Source: Sphingomonadales bacterium (lineage in GTDB: Bacteria; Pseudomonadota; Alphaproteobacteria; Sphingomonadales; Sphingomonadaceae). Taken from it: 64,000 nucleotides of DNA. The notes beneath the pieces are model-generated. The model was given only the letters and a program-made list of their open reading frames with translations, did no database searches and was not told where the DNA came from. The translations under genes were made by a program, and so were the position numbers. Positions 8,123-18,097 of this stretch are shown one piece after another. How positions within the stretch are numbered: position 1 is the stretch's first letter; each line of letters begins with the position of its first letter. The stretch is taken from NCBI GenBank assembly GCA_009995225.1, contig JAACPW010000008.1:1-64000 (forward strand), given 5' to 3'.

Positions 8123-11100
8123 ATGCGCTATATCGCCGCCGCCCTGCTTGCCGGGGCTGCCTGTATTGCCACGCCGCTTGCTGCGCAGTCCAAAGGCAAG
8201 GACGCCAAGACCGATGCCGCCGCATGGAGCGTCGAAGCGCCCAAGGGTGCGACGATCAAGCAAGTGCCGATCCGTACGGACGAAGGCACCTGGATGGATG
8301 TCGATGTTTCGCCAAACGGGGGCACGATCGCTTTCACGCTGCTTGGTGATATCTACACGATGCCGATCGCCGGCGGGACGCCCAAGCGCATCACCGAAGG
8401 CCTCGCCTGGGACGTGCACCCGCGCTTTTCTCCCGACGGCACGCGCATCGCCTTCACTTCGGACCGTGCGGGCGGGGACAACATCTGGGTCATGAATGTT
8501 GACGGCTCCGACGCGCGGCAGCTGACCAAGGAAGATTTTCGCCTGTTGAACCAGCCCAGCTGGTCGCCCGACGGGCAATTTATTGCTGCGAAGAAGCACT
8601 TCACCACCGGCCGTTCGCTCGGCACGGGTGAAATCTGGCTTTATCACGTGTCTGGCGGCGGCGGTGTGCAGGTGGTCGAACGCGCCAATGAGTCCTTGCA
8701 GAAGGAACTGGGCGAGCCGGTGTTCGCGCCTGATGGCAGTGCAATCTACTACACGCGCAACACGACCTCCGGGAATATCTTCGAATACGCGCAGGATTCC
8801 AACGCGGGCATCTTCGCTATCGAACGTCACGATTTGGCAACCGGTGAAGTCAGCACCGCGGTCAGCGGCTATGGTGGCGCGGTGCGGCCTGCGCCATCGC
8901 CCGACGGCCAGGAACTTGCCTTCGTCCGGCGCGACAAGGATCAGAGCCAGCTGTGGGTCAAGGACATCGCCACAGGGCGAGAACGCATGATCTACGGCAA
9001 GCTCGACTTGGATGTGCAGGAAACCTGGGCGGTCACCGGGGTCTATCCCAATATCGACTGGTTGCCCGACAGCTCGGGCATTGTTTTCTGGGCCGGCGGC
9101 AAGCTTAACCGCGTCAACCGCGACGGGACGGGCCATGCGGTCATTCCTTTTTCCGTGAATGACACGCGCGGGATTGCCGATGCGCCGCATCCGACCATCG
9201 AGGTGTCGCCCGATACCTTCACCACCACCATGCCGCGTTTTGCCACGCTCTCGCCTGACGGCAGCCAGGTCGTGTTCGAAAGCCTCGGCCGCCTGCACAG
9301 CAAGTCCGCGCGCGGCAGGGATGCGCCTGCGCCTCTGACGGGGGACACCGATGACGTAGTGGAAGCCTTCCCGGCCTTCAGCCGCGATGGCAGTCAACTG
9401 GCTTATGTGCGCTGGAATGACGCTGCGCTGGGCGAGATTGTCATCGCCGACGCCAGCGGCCAGAACCGACGCGTGCTGACCGGGCCGGGCCATTTCGGCA
9501 ATCTCGTCTTTTCGCCCGATGGCAGCATGATCGCCTTTGAAAAGCGCGATGGCGGCTATCTGACCTCAGGCGACTATTCCGAAAATGGCGGCATCTATGT
9601 CATCCCGGTGAGCGGCGGCGAGGCGCGTCTCGTCAGTCGGGACGGGGCCGCTCCGCAATGGGACGAGAGCACCGACCGTCTGTTCATGGTCGGGCGCGAA
9701 GGCGGCGGGCTGGCCCTGGTTTCGACCGACCTCAATGGCGAGGCAAAGCGGGTCCATGCCAAGGGCGATCTTGCCAATGATCTGCGTATTTCGCCCGATG
9801 GGCGCACCATTGCTTTCCGGCAGAATTACGAGGTGTTCGCGATGCCGCTGATCCCCGGCGGCAAGCCAGTGGATGTGAGCGAAAAGGGCGGGGCGCTGCC
9901 TGTTACCAAGGTCAGCACCGGCGGCGCGGATTACATCGGCTGGGCCAATGGCGGGGAAACGCTGTTCTGGTCGATCGGGCCCAGCCTGCAAAGCGCCAAG
10001 GTGGCCGAATTCTTCGCCGCAGCGCCCAAGGCCGAAGGCGACAAGACCGCCGCCTACACCCCTCCGACCACGGGCATTCCGCTGGGCGTGACCGTGCAGG
10101 CGGCCAAGCCCACGGGCACAACCGTCATTACTGGCGCGCGCGTGTTGACGATGAAGGCGGGACTAGGCGCAGATGATGCCGGCGTGATCCAGAATGGATT
10201 GATCGTCATCACCGGTGACCGGATCACCGGCGTCTATGATGCGACCACGGTGCGGATCAAATTGCCCGAGGATGCGACCTTGATCGACGCCAGCGGCAAA
10301 ACGATCATGCCGGGGCTGGTCGATGCGCACGCGCACGGGCCGTATGGTGTCGGCGACCTGATCCCGCAGCAGAACTGGGCGCTGCTTCAGGATCTCGCGC
10401 TGGGTGTGACCACGGTGCACAACCCGTCGAGCCAGGCGAGCACGGTGTTCGCCACTGCCGAACGCCAGCGCGCCGGGTTGACGCTGGGGCCGCGGATCTT
10501 CTCTACCGGCGAGATCATCTACGGGGCCAAGGCACCGGGCGTCTATGCGCGGATCGACACCTATGACGATGCGCTCGCCCATGTTCGCCGGATCAAGGCG
10601 CAAGGCGGGATATCGGTCAAGAACTACAACCAGCCGCGCCGCGAACAGCGCCAGATGGTCGCCCGCGCTGCGGCGGCCGAAAATATGCTCGTGGTCGCCG
10701 AAGGTGGATCGCTGTTCGGGATGGACATGAACCTTGTCGCCGATGGCAACTCGACACTCGAGCATAACGTGCCGGTCAATGTGTTTTACGAGGACGTGTT
10801 GCAGTTCTTCGGACAGTCGAACAGCAACTACACGCCGACGCTGGTGGTGACTTACGGCGGCCTTGCAGGCGATCCCTATTGGCGGCAGGCGACCAACGTC
10901 TGGGAAAATCCGCTGATGGTTCACACCCCGCCCAAACAGTTGCTGGCGGATAATGGTCGTCGCACCACGGCACCGGAGTGGGCATATGTTGATGATGACA
11001 GCGCCCGCGAGGCGCGCAAGCTTGCCCAGCGCGGCGTCAAGGTCAGCATCGGCGCGCACGGTCAGCAAGCCGGCATCGGGGCGCACTGGGAGTTGTGGAG

Positions 11101-11446
11101 CTTCGTGCGCGGCGGGATGAGCCCGGTCGAAGCATTGAAGGCAGGCACGATCACTTCGGCGCAATCGCTCGGCATGGGCAAGGATATCGGCAGTATCGAG
11201 GTCGGCAAGCTTGCCGATCTTGTGATCCTGTCGGACGACCCCAGCGCCGACATCGCCAATTCGGACAATATCGAACAAGTGATGATCGGTGGGCGGCTGT
11301 ATGACGCCAAAACCCTGAACGAGGTCGGCACCGGCACCGCCACGCGGCAACCCTATTGGTGGGAAGCCAATGGCGGGAACGGCGCAGGCGGTTCCGCAGA
11401 AGCGACTGCAGAAGGCCGCGGCCACGCCGACGGCGACGCGGGGTGA
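8123..11446 (+). CDS. secreted TolB-like beta-propeller / amidohydrolase fusion
   Basis: 1107 residues with a signal peptide ending ATPLAAQS, so it is exported. Residues about 45-650 hold repeated PD40/TolB-type blades with the motif FSPDGTRIAFTSDR and variants. Residues about 670-1075 form an amidohydrolase: LVDAHAHGPYG supplies the first metal-binding HxH, ISVKNYNQPRR carries the likely bridging lysine, LEHNV and IGAHGQ supply further His ligands, and IEVGKLADLVILSDDP is the usual C-terminal signature. Propeller-amidohydrolase fusions of this size are common in sphingomonads and are usually taken to be secreted peptidases or amidases. A good RBS (GAGGGAG) precedes the ATG. It is monocistronic and converges on the TetR gene. 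Confidence 0.88.
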   Translation: MRYIAAALLAGAACIATPLAAQSKGKDAKTDAAAWSVEAPKGATIKQVPIRTDEGTWMDVDVSPNGGTIAFTLLGDIYTMPIAGGTPKRITEGLAWDVHPRFSPDGTRIAFTSDRAGGDNIWVMNVDGSDARQLTKEDFRLLNQPSWSPDGQFIAAKKHFTTGRSLGTGEIWLYHVSGGGGVQVVERANESLQKELGEPVFAPDGSAIYYTRNTTSGNIFEYAQDSNAGIFAIERHDLATGEVSTAVSGYGGAVRPAPSPDGQELAFVRRDKDQSQLWVKDIATGRERMIYGKLDLDVQETWAVTGVYPNIDWLPDSSGIVFWAGGKLNRVNRDGTGHAVIPFSVNDTRGIADAPHPTIEVSPDTFTTTMPRFATLSPDGSQVVFESLGRLHSKSARGRDAPAPLTGDTDDVVEAFPAFSRDGSQLAYVRWNDAALGEIVIADASGQNRRVLTGPGHFGNLVFSPDGSMIAFEKRDGGYLTSGDYSENGGIYVIPVSGGEARLVSRDGAAPQWDESTDRLFMVGREGGGLALVSTDLNGEAKRVHAKGDLANDLRISPDGRTIAFRQNYEVFAMPLIPGGKPVDVSEKGGALPVTKVSTGGADYIGWANGGETLFWSIGPSLQSAKVAEFFAAAPKAEGDKTAAYTPPTTGIPLGVTVQAAKPTGTTVITGARVLTMKAGLGADDAGVIQNGLIVITGDRITGVYDATTVRIKLPEDATLIDASGKTIMPGLVDAHAHGPYGVGDLIPQQNWALLQDLALGVTTVHNPSSQASTVFATAERQRAGLTLGPRIFSTGEIIYGAKAPGVYARIDTYDDALAHVRRIKAQGGISVKNYNQPRREQRQMVARAAAAENMLVVAEGGSLFGMDMNLVADGNSTLEHNVPVNVFYEDVLQFFGQSNSNYTPTLVVTYGGLAGDPYWRQATNVWENPLMVHTPPKQLLADNGRRTTAPEWAYVDDDSAREARKLAQRGVKVSIGAHGQQAGIGAHWELWSFVRGGMSPVEALKAGTITSAQSLGMGKDIGSIEVGKLADLVILSDDPSADIANSDNIEQVMIGGRLYDAKTLNEVGTGTATRQPYWWEANGGNGAGGSAEATAEGRGHADGDAG

Positions 11447-11448
11447 GG

Positions 11449-12132
11449 CTATAGGCCCGTCGCGCTGGCGGCGGGCCTCTCGCAACCGGGGTTGCAAACG
11501 GGGCAGGGCGCGGGTTGAGGCTCGCCCATTCTTGCCGCCACAAGGAAGAAATCGGTGCGGTCATGCAGGCGTTCGGATTGAACTCTGATAGCTGCACCGT
11601 GGCTGATCGCTTGCGTTTGCAGGTCGCTGACGAACAGCCCCATGAACATTTCGGCCAGAAATTGCGGCGTGCCGTTCATGGCCACGCCGTCTGACCGCCA
11701 CTGGGTAAACAGCGCCGCAATCGCATCGCGGGTCTGGTTGGCTGTCCGTTCAAAAAACTGGCGGGCGAATTGCGGCTCGCTGATGCTGCGCGCGATCACG
11801 ATGCGGACCAACGCGATCACTTCGGGTTCCAGAAACCGTTCGTGCAGCCCTTCCGCGATCCGGCGCAATGTTGCTGCCGGAGGGAGGCGCGCCGCCGCAG
11901 CGTCGCGGACAAGCGTTTCGCCCGATGCCACATTTTCGCGAATCACTGCCTCAAGCAAGCCGTCCTTGTTGCCGAACAGCTTGTAGACCGTCGCCAGAGA
12001 CCCCCCGGCGCGCCGCACGATTTCCGCAAGAGTCGTGTGTTCGTAGCCTTGTTCGACGAACAGATGCCGCGCCGCAGCAATGATGGCCGCTCTACGCCGG
12101 TCGAGTCGGCACGTGTCGGCTGATAAATCCAT
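11449..12132 (-). CDS. TetR/AcrR family repressor of the adjacent RND operon
   Basis: 227 residues. The N-terminal helix-turn-helix (RAAIIAAARHLFVEQGYEHT, then GGSLATVYKLFGNKDGLLEA) is typical TetR. The C-terminal part resembles the TetR_C_7 (AefR-like) effector domain. I chose the ATG at 12132 because GGGGAGA stands 9-15 bp upstream; a longer frame would run through the operator. The gene diverges from the adaptor-pump-channel operon, and a perfect inverted repeat lies between them, the classic arrangement of AcrR/MexR-type local repression. The C-terminus is Cys- and Pro-rich (PAPCPVCNPGCERP), unusual for the family and possibly a metal or redox site; that is speculation. Confidence 0.88.
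   Translation of the reverse strand: MDLSADTCRLDRRRAAIIAAARHLFVEQGYEHTTLAEIVRRAGGSLATVYKLFGNKDGLLEAVIRENVASGETLVRDAAAARLPPAATLRRIAEGLHERFLEPEVIALVRIVIARSISEPQFARQFFERTANQTRDAIAALFTQWRSDGVAMNGTPQFLAEMFMGLFVSDLQTQAISHGAAIRVQSERLHDRTDFFLVAARMGEPQPAPCPVCNPGCERPAASATGL
11453..11478. terminator. bidirectional hairpin between convergent genes
   Basis: AGGCCCG (11453-11459) pairs with CGGGCCT (11472-11478), extended by CGC/GCG inside. The hairpin lies just after the amidohydrolase stop and inside the last codons of the convergent TetR gene. There is no strong T tract on either side, so termination is plausible but not proven. Confidence 0.5.
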
Positions 12133-12173
12133 GATGAAATGCGTCTCCCCAAGCGCAGGAATGATTGACATTG

Positions 12174-12191
12174 GTGTAATCGCTATTACAC
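12174..12191. promoter_or_regulatory. candidate TetR operator
   Basis: GTGTAAT-CGCT-ATTACAC is a perfect 7-bp inverted repeat with a 4-bp spacer. It sits 42 bp upstream of the TetR ATG and 42 bp upstream of the adaptor ATG, in the only intergenic space between the divergent genes. A TTGACA hexamer (12165-12170) lies next to it on the plus strand. Repressor bound here could block both promoters. Confidence 0.75.
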
Positions 12192-12233
12192 GTTCGCAGC
12201 TGCAATAAAATACCAAATGAAAGATCTCTCCCG

Positions 12234-13415
12234 ATGAATCGCATTTGCACCGGCCTTGCCGCCTGCTTCCTGATCGTTGCATGTTCAGGTGAGCAGGCTC
12301 CCCCCGAGCCTCAGCCGGTTCCGGTGCAGACTGTTACGATTGCGAGTCAGGCGATCCCCAATGTGATTGAACTGCCCGGGCGGGTGGAGCCGGTGCGTCA
12401 GGCCGAAGTGCGCGCGCGGGTGACCGGAATCGTGGTGAAACGGCTTTATACAGAGGGCACCAATGTCGCCGAAGGCCAGCCGCTGTTCCGGATCGATCCG
12501 CGCGAATTGCGCGCCAGCTATGCCCAGACGCAGGCAGCCCTTGACCGTGCCCGTGCGACGCAAAGCAATGCTCGCGCCGTGGTGGAACGTTACAAGCCGC
12601 TGGTCGCCGAAAACGCCATAAGCGGTCAGGAATATGATGCGGCCCTGGCAACTGCGCGTGAGGCGGAGGCGAATGTCGCGCAGATTCGTGCGCAGTTGGA
12701 GGCCGCATCGCTCCAGCTCAATTACACCACGGTACGCGCCCCGATTGCTGGCAGGGCCGGGCGCGCCGAGATTACCGAAGGTGCGCTGGTCAGCCAGACC
12801 GAAGGCACGCTGATGACACGGATCGAACAGACCGCACCGGTCTATGTCAACTTCGCCCAGGCTGCGAGCCAGGTTCTGGCGATCCGCCGTGACATTAGCG
12901 CGGGCAAGATCGCGCTCGATGCCGATGACAGGGTCGAGGTGCGTCTCACCTTCACCGACGGCAGTGAATATCCCATTCCTGGCTACATCAACTTCCTTGC
13001 CTTCTCGGTCGACGAGGAAACGGGAACCGTGGGACTGCGCGCCGAATTTCCCAACCCCACCGGGCTGCTGTTGCCCGGCGAATTCGTGCGGGCCAAGCTG
13101 TTCGTGGGGGAAGTGCGGCAGGGGATTGTCGTTCCGCAACGGGCGGTGACGCTGTCCGAACAGGGCGGATCGGTGTTTGTGATCGACGCCAAGGGTCTTG
13201 TCGCGCCGCGCGCGGTCAAGCTTGGGTCGCTGGTCGATGGCAACTGGATCGTCGAAAGCGGGCTGAAGGCAGGCGATGTGGTGATTGTCAGCAATCTCCA
13301 GAAATTGCGGCCCGGCGTGCCGGTGAAAGCGGCCAACCGTGCCGCTGCGGCGCGCCAACCTGCCGGAGCCCAGACTGCCCCAGCCAGCACCGCCCCAGCA
13401 AACAAGGCGCGTTGA
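12234..13415 (+). CDS. RND efflux periplasmic adaptor (AcrA/MexA-like) lipoprotein
   Basis: 393 residues. The signal peptide ends in the lipobox IVAC, giving a lipid-anchored periplasmic adaptor. Typical AcrA features follow: ELPGRVEPVRQAEVRARVTG (residues 43-62), the lipoyl half-motif around GTNVAEGQPLFRID, a coiled-coil hairpin (about 95-165), then LNYTTVRAPIAGRAGRAEI and a beta barrel. The C-terminus is rich in Ala, Pro and Gln. It is the first gene of the TetR-controlled operon; the pump gene starts 3 bp after its stop. Confidence 0.93.
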   Translation: MNRICTGLAACFLIVACSGEQAPPEPQPVPVQTVTIASQAIPNVIELPGRVEPVRQAEVRARVTGIVVKRLYTEGTNVAEGQPLFRIDPRELRASYAQTQAALDRARATQSNARAVVERYKPLVAENAISGQEYDAALATAREAEANVAQIRAQLEAASLQLNYTTVRAPIAGRAGRAEITEGALVSQTEGTLMTRIEQTAPVYVNFAQAASQVLAIRRDISAGKIALDADDRVEVRLTFTDGSEYPIPGYINFLAFSVDEETGTVGLRAEFPNPTGLLLPGEFVRAKLFVGEVRQGIVVPQRAVTLSEQGGSVFVIDAKGLVAPRAVKLGSLVDGNWIVESGLKAGDVVIVSNLQKLRPGVPVKAANRAAAARQPAGAQTAPASTAPANKAR

Positions 13416-13418
13416 TTT

Positions 13419-16400
13419 ATGGCGCGTTTTTTCATCGATCGCCCCATCTTTGCCTGGGTGGTGGCGCTCGGCATCCTGCTGGCCGGCATCATCGCACTGC
13501 GCGCCTTGCCGATCGAGCAATATCCCGAAGTCGCCCCGCCATCCCTGACGATCAGCGTGGTCTATCCCGGTGCCGATGCGCAGACGCTTGAACAGAACGT
13601 TACACAGGTCATCGAACAGCAGCTCAACGGGGTCGAGGGCTTCCTCTACATGGCCTCTTCGAGCGCATCGAACGGCACGGCCAGCATCACCCTGACTTTC
13701 GAGGCCGGCACCGATATTGATATTGCGCAGACCGAGGTGCAAAACCGCCTCAGCACGGTAGAGGCACGATTGCCCGAAGAGGTCCGCCAGCAGGGCATAA
13801 CTGTGCGGCAGGCCAACGCAGGCTTCCTGCTGATCGTCGCGCTGACCTCGCCGGCCGGCGATCTGACCAGCACCGATCTGGGCAACATCGCGTCCAGTCA
13901 GGTGATCGACGAATTGCGGCGTGTGCCCGGCGTGGGCGATGTCACGCTGTTCGGATCGCCTTATGCCATGCGGATATGGCTCGATCCCGATGCGCTGGCG
14001 TCCTACAACCTGTCGCCCGCTGCGGTACTGAATGCGATCCGCGAACAGAACACCCAGATCGCCGGTGGCTCCATCGGAGCCAAGCCGCTTGCGGCCGGCC
14101 AGCAGATCACCGCCACGATCACCAGCGAAGGGCGCTTCCGTACGGTCGAAGAGTTTGAGAACATCATCCTGCGCGCCAATACCGGCGCGGCGGTGGTGCG
14201 GCTGGGCGAAGTGGCCCGGATTGAAATTGGCGCGCAAACCTATGCCACGTCCACCACGCTCAACGGGGTTCCGATGGCGGGGATGGCGGTGCAGCTGGGG
14301 ACCGGCGCTAACGCGCTTGCCGCGGCGGAGGGCGTGAAGGCGCGGATGGCGGAACTGGCGTCGGGCCTGCCGGGTGATGTCACCTGGTCGATCCCCTATG
14401 ACACCACGCCCTTTGTGCAGGCGTCCGTTGACGAAGTGATCAAGACGCTTGTCGAAGCGATGGTCCTCGTGTTTCTCGTCATGTACCTGTTCTTGCAGAA
14501 CTGGCGCGCAACGCTGATCCCCACGCTGGTCGTTCCGATCGCGCTGGCGGGCGCGTGTCTGGGCCTGTGGTTGTTTGGTTTCTCGATCAACGTGCTGTCG
14601 CTGTTCGGCATGGTGCTGGCGATCGGCATTCTGGTCGATGATGCCATCGTAGTGATCGAGAATGTCGAACGGATCATGCGCGAAGAAGGCCTGCCTCCGC
14701 TTGAGGCGACCCGCAAGGCAATGGGCCAGATCAATACCGCGATCATCGGCATGACGCTGGTTCTGATTGCGGTGTTTGTGCCGATGGCCTTTTTCCCCGG
14801 ATCGACAGGGGGAATCTACCGCCAGTTTTCGGTCACGCTGGCCATCGCGATTTTCTTTTCTGCATTTCTGGCGCTTTCGCTCACCCCGGCGCTGTGCGCG
14901 ACCTTCCTGAAGCCGATGGCGGGCCATGGGCATGGGGCGGGGCATCAGGTCGACGACCTGGTTCATTCGCCCGCGCAGCCGCCGCAGCCTGGCTGGCGCG
15001 CGTGGTTGGCACGCGCGCGCGGATTTGCCGGCCGCTTTTTGGGCAAGTTCAACGTCTGGTTCGGGCGCATGGAGGGCAGATACGACCGCACCAACACGCG
15101 CATTCTTGCGCGGCCCAAGCGCGGGATGGCGATTTTTCTTGCGCTGATTGCGGTCACTGTCCTGTTGTTCATGCGTCTTCCGACAGCGTTCCTGCCGACC
15201 GAAGATCAGGGCTTCCTGATTACCGCCGTGCAAGCCCCTCCCGGTGCTACCGAGGAACGGATGGACGAGGCGCTGAAGCCCGTCACCGATTTCTGGATGG
15301 GTCAGGACGAGGTGCAAAGCTTGGTGGTGGTGCGCGGCTTCAGCTTCTTCGGTCAGGGGCAGAACAATGCGCTGATGTTCGCCTCGCTCAAGCCATGGGG
15401 TGAACGTTCCGCAGCCGAAAGCAGCGCGGAATCGCTGCTGCAACGCGCGATGGGTCTGTTCATGCAGAATGACGGCGCCACCGCCTTTGTAATCCAGCCC
15501 CCGGCGATCCAGTCACTCGGGCAGGCGAGCGGCTTTACGCTGAAGTTGCAGGATCGCGGCGGCGTGGGGCGCGAGGCCTTGATCGCTGCGCGCGACCAAT
15601 TGCTTGGCGCCGCCTCGCAAAGCCCCGTTGTCGCCAATCTCAGGCCCGAGGATCAGGGCCCCAGCCCCGAGGTCAAGGTCAAGATCGACCGGGTGCAAGC
15701 CCGCGCGCTGGGCCTTTCTATGACTGAAGTGAACGCGGCGCTCTCGATCACTTTTGGTTCGGCCTATGCCAATGACTTCAACCGCGAAGGCCGGGTGTTG
15801 CAGGTGCTGGTGCAGGCTGATGCGCCGTTCCGCATGACGCCCGATGATGTGCTGGCCCTGCGCATTCCCAATGCGGTGGGCGAACTGGTGCCGTTCGGTG
15901 CCTTTGCCACAGCAGAATGGTCTGCCGCGCCAGCCAGTCTTGCCCGTTACAATGGCTACCCTGCGATGACCCTGTCAGGCATGGCGGCGCCGAGTCAGTC
16001 CTCGGGCGCGGCGCTGGCCGAAATGGAGCGGTTCGCTGGCGAATTGCCGCAGGGCATCGGCTATGAATGGACCGGCGTGTCTTATGAAGAAAAGCAGGCT
16101 GGCGGGCAGATCGGTTTGCTGCTGGGCCTTTCGGTCGTGGTCGTGTTCCTCGTGCTGGCCGCACTTTATGAAAGCTGGACGATCCCGCTCGCGGTGCTGC
16201 TGATCGTGCCGATGGGCGTGCTGGGCGCGGTGCTATTCTCGATGCTGCGTGGACTTTCGGCCGATGTGTATTTCAATGTCGGCCTGATCACGATCATCGG
16301 TCTGGCCGCAAAGAACGCGATCCTGATCGTCGAGTTTGCGATCGAGGAAGAGGAACGCGGCGTGTCCCCGCTTGAAGCCGTCAAGTCTGCCGCCCGGTTG

Positions 16401-16664
16401 CGGCTGCGCCCGATCATCATGACGTCGCTCGCCTTTGCGATGGGGATGGTGCCGCTGGTGCTGGCCAGTGGTGCGGGTGCGGCCAGCCGCATTGCGGTGG
16501 GCACCGGCGTTCTGGGCGGCATGATCGCGGCAACCGTGCTGGGCATCTTCCTGATCCCGCTGCTATATCTGACGATTCGCCGCATCGGTCACAAGGACGA
16601 TGACGCGTCCACTAGAGGCGCGGTTCCTTATGGCCCTGTTCGCGAGGGGGAGCCCGTGCAATGA
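13419..16664 (+). CDS. RND efflux pump, HAE1 (AcrB/MexB-like)
   Basis: 1081 residues. It starts MARFFIDRPIFAWVVALGILLAG in part, typical AcrB, with YPEVAPP and QNRL motifs following. The TM4 proton-relay pair is present in GILVDDAIVVIENVERI, and the TM10 Lys in GLAAKNAILIVEFAIE. A roughly 40-residue stretch between the two halves (His, Gly and Pro-rich, near residue 510) is longer than in AcrB. It forms the energised part of the second tripartite pump in this window. It overlaps the outer-membrane channel gene by 4 bp (ATGA). Confidence 0.95.
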   Translation: MARFFIDRPIFAWVVALGILLAGIIALRALPIEQYPEVAPPSLTISVVYPGADAQTLEQNVTQVIEQQLNGVEGFLYMASSSASNGTASITLTFEAGTDIDIAQTEVQNRLSTVEARLPEEVRQQGITVRQANAGFLLIVALTSPAGDLTSTDLGNIASSQVIDELRRVPGVGDVTLFGSPYAMRIWLDPDALASYNLSPAAVLNAIREQNTQIAGGSIGAKPLAAGQQITATITSEGRFRTVEEFENIILRANTGAAVVRLGEVARIEIGAQTYATSTTLNGVPMAGMAVQLGTGANALAAAEGVKARMAELASGLPGDVTWSIPYDTTPFVQASVDEVIKTLVEAMVLVFLVMYLFLQNWRATLIPTLVVPIALAGACLGLWLFGFSINVLSLFGMVLAIGILVDDAIVVIENVERIMREEGLPPLEATRKAMGQINTAIIGMTLVLIAVFVPMAFFPGSTGGIYRQFSVTLAIAIFFSAFLALSLTPALCATFLKPMAGHGHGAGHQVDDLVHSPAQPPQPGWRAWLARARGFAGRFLGKFNVWFGRMEGRYDRTNTRILARPKRGMAIFLALIAVTVLLFMRLPTAFLPTEDQGFLITAVQAPPGATEERMDEALKPVTDFWMGQDEVQSLVVVRGFSFFGQGQNNALMFASLKPWGERSAAESSAESLLQRAMGLFMQNDGATAFVIQPPAIQSLGQASGFTLKLQDRGGVGREALIAARDQLLGAASQSPVVANLRPEDQGPSPEVKVKIDRVQARALGLSMTEVNAALSITFGSAYANDFNREGRVLQVLVQADAPFRMTPDDVLALRIPNAVGELVPFGAFATAEWSAAPASLARYNGYPAMTLSGMAAPSQSSGAALAEMERFAGELPQGIGYEWTGVSYEEKQAGGQIGLLLGLSVVVVFLVLAALYESWTIPLAVLLIVPMGVLGAVLFSMLRGLSADVYFNVGLITIIGLAAKNAILIVEFAIEEEERGVSPLEAVKSAARLRLRPIIMTSLAFAMGMVPLVLASGAGAASRIAVGTGVLGGMIAATVLGIFLIPLLYLTIRRIGHKDDDASTRGAVPYGPVREGEPVQ

Positions 16665-18097
16665 ACCGTCTGATCCCTATTGCGATTGCTACGACCATGC
16701 TGACTGGCTGCGTTAATCTGGCCCCGGACGATACCCGCCCAACGTTGGCCACCACGCCTGCCTTCGATCCTGCATACCGGCCCGATGGCACGGTTGTGGC
16801 ATCGCAGATGTCCTATCGCGAATGGTATCGCGATCCGCGCCTCCAGGGCCTGATTGCCTCTGCGCTGGCGAATAACCGCGATCTGATGGCGGCGACCGCC
16901 CGGATTGAGCAGGCCCGTGCGAGCTTCCGGATCGAAAACAGCCGCCGCCTGCCCAACCTTGTCGCCACGGCCAATGGCACGCGCACGCGGCAGGCCACGG
17001 CGGGGAACCCGGCATTCGGGGCGGCGGGCGGCAACCTCCCGACCTCTTTCACTTTTAATCGCTACGATATCGGGGTTGGCGTCAGCGCGTTTGAGCTCGA
17101 TTTCTGGGGGCGGGTCAGCAATCTCAGCGAAGCGGCGCGGGCGAGTTACCTCGCATCAGTCGCCACGCAGCGGGCCTTTTATCTTTCGTTGATTGCCGAC
17201 ACCGCGACGACCTATTTCGAGATTGTCGAGAGCGAAGAACAGATCGTGCTGGCCGAAGCGACCGCCGCGAGCCGCCGTGAGGGCCTGAAGATTGCCAAGC
17301 TGCGGCTGGATGCTGGCGTGACCTCGGCGCTGCCATATCGACAGGCGGAAACCCTGCTGACGCAGGCCGAACAGCAGATTGCCAGCGAGCGGTTGGCGCT
17401 TGCGCAGTTGCGCAACCAACTGGCCGTGCTGGTGGGCGGGGCTGCGCCCGAGGGTCTGCCGCCGGGCCTGTCGCTTGCCGCGCAGGCGGACGAACGGCGG
17501 CTTGCAGCGGGGCTTCCGTCCGAACTGCTGCTGGCGCGCCCGGATATTCTTGCCGCAGAGGAGCAGCTTCGCGCGGCGCGGGCCAACATCGGCGCCGCAC
17601 GCGCCGCCTTCTTCCCGTCGATCTCGTTGACCGGCAATGCCGGGCTAACCTCCGCCAGCCTCGGCAACCTGTTCAACGGTGACGGGCTGGGCTGGAGCTT
17701 TGGTCCTTCGATCTCGTTGCCGATCTTCGATTTCGGTGCACGCGAGGCCAATCTCGATCTGGCCCGCGCGCTCGAAGTGGAGCAGGTCGCCACGTATGAT
17801 CTGACCGTCCAGCAGGCGTTCCGCGAAGTGTCCGATGCGCTGGCAGGACGCGAATATCTCGCGCAACAGATCGAGACGCTGGAGCGCGCACGCATCGCAC
17901 AGACCGAAATCGCGCGTATCGCCCGCGCGCGTTACCGTGAAGGTGTGGCCGATTACCTCGAAGTGCTCGATGCCGAGCGCAACCTTTTCAGCGCCGAGCA
18001 GCAATTGCTCGCAACGAACCGGGCCTGGCTGCAAAACCGCGCGACGCTGTTTGTTTCACTGGGCGGAGGTTTTGCGCCTGGAGATGCTGGCGTTTGA
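16661..18097 (+). CDS. RND efflux outer-membrane lipoprotein (NodT/OprM family)
   Basis: 478 residues. The signal peptide ends in the lipobox LTGC (Cys17). Two OEP repeats follow: the first has DPRLQGLIASALANNRDL near residue 65, the second GLPSELLLARPDILAAEEQL near residue 285. Near the C-terminus, ARYREGVADYLEVLDAERN is the usual helix motif. It supplies the outer-membrane duct of the second RND system. GAGGGGGA upstream is a strong RBS, and its start overlaps the pump stop. Confidence 0.93.
   Translation: MNRLIPIAIATTMLTGCVNLAPDDTRPTLATTPAFDPAYRPDGTVVASQMSYREWYRDPRLQGLIASALANNRDLMAATARIEQARASFRIENSRRLPNLVATANGTRTRQATAGNPAFGAAGGNLPTSFTFNRYDIGVGVSAFELDFWGRVSNLSEAARASYLASVATQRAFYLSLIADTATTYFEIVESEEQIVLAEATAASRREGLKIAKLRLDAGVTSALPYRQAETLLTQAEQQIASERLALAQLRNQLAVLVGGAAPEGLPPGLSLAAQADERRLAAGLPSELLLARPDILAAEEQLRAARANIGAARAAFFPSISLTGNAGLTSASLGNLFNGDGLGWSFGPSISLPIFDFGAREANLDLARALEVEQVATYDLTVQQAFREVSDALAGREYLAQQIETLERARIAQTEIARIARARYREGVADYLEVLDAERNLFSAEQQLLATNRAWLQNRATLFVSLGGGFAPGDAGV

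Noticed and set aside
8090..9493. 467-residue minus-strand open frame
   Set aside because: Antisense to the signal peptide and propeller part of the amidohydrolase fusion.
12285..15443. 1052-residue open frame on the minus strand
   Set aside because: It is antisense to the adaptor and RND pump genes, has a composition typical of GC-rich shadow frames (many His, Arg, Gln), and shows no family motif.
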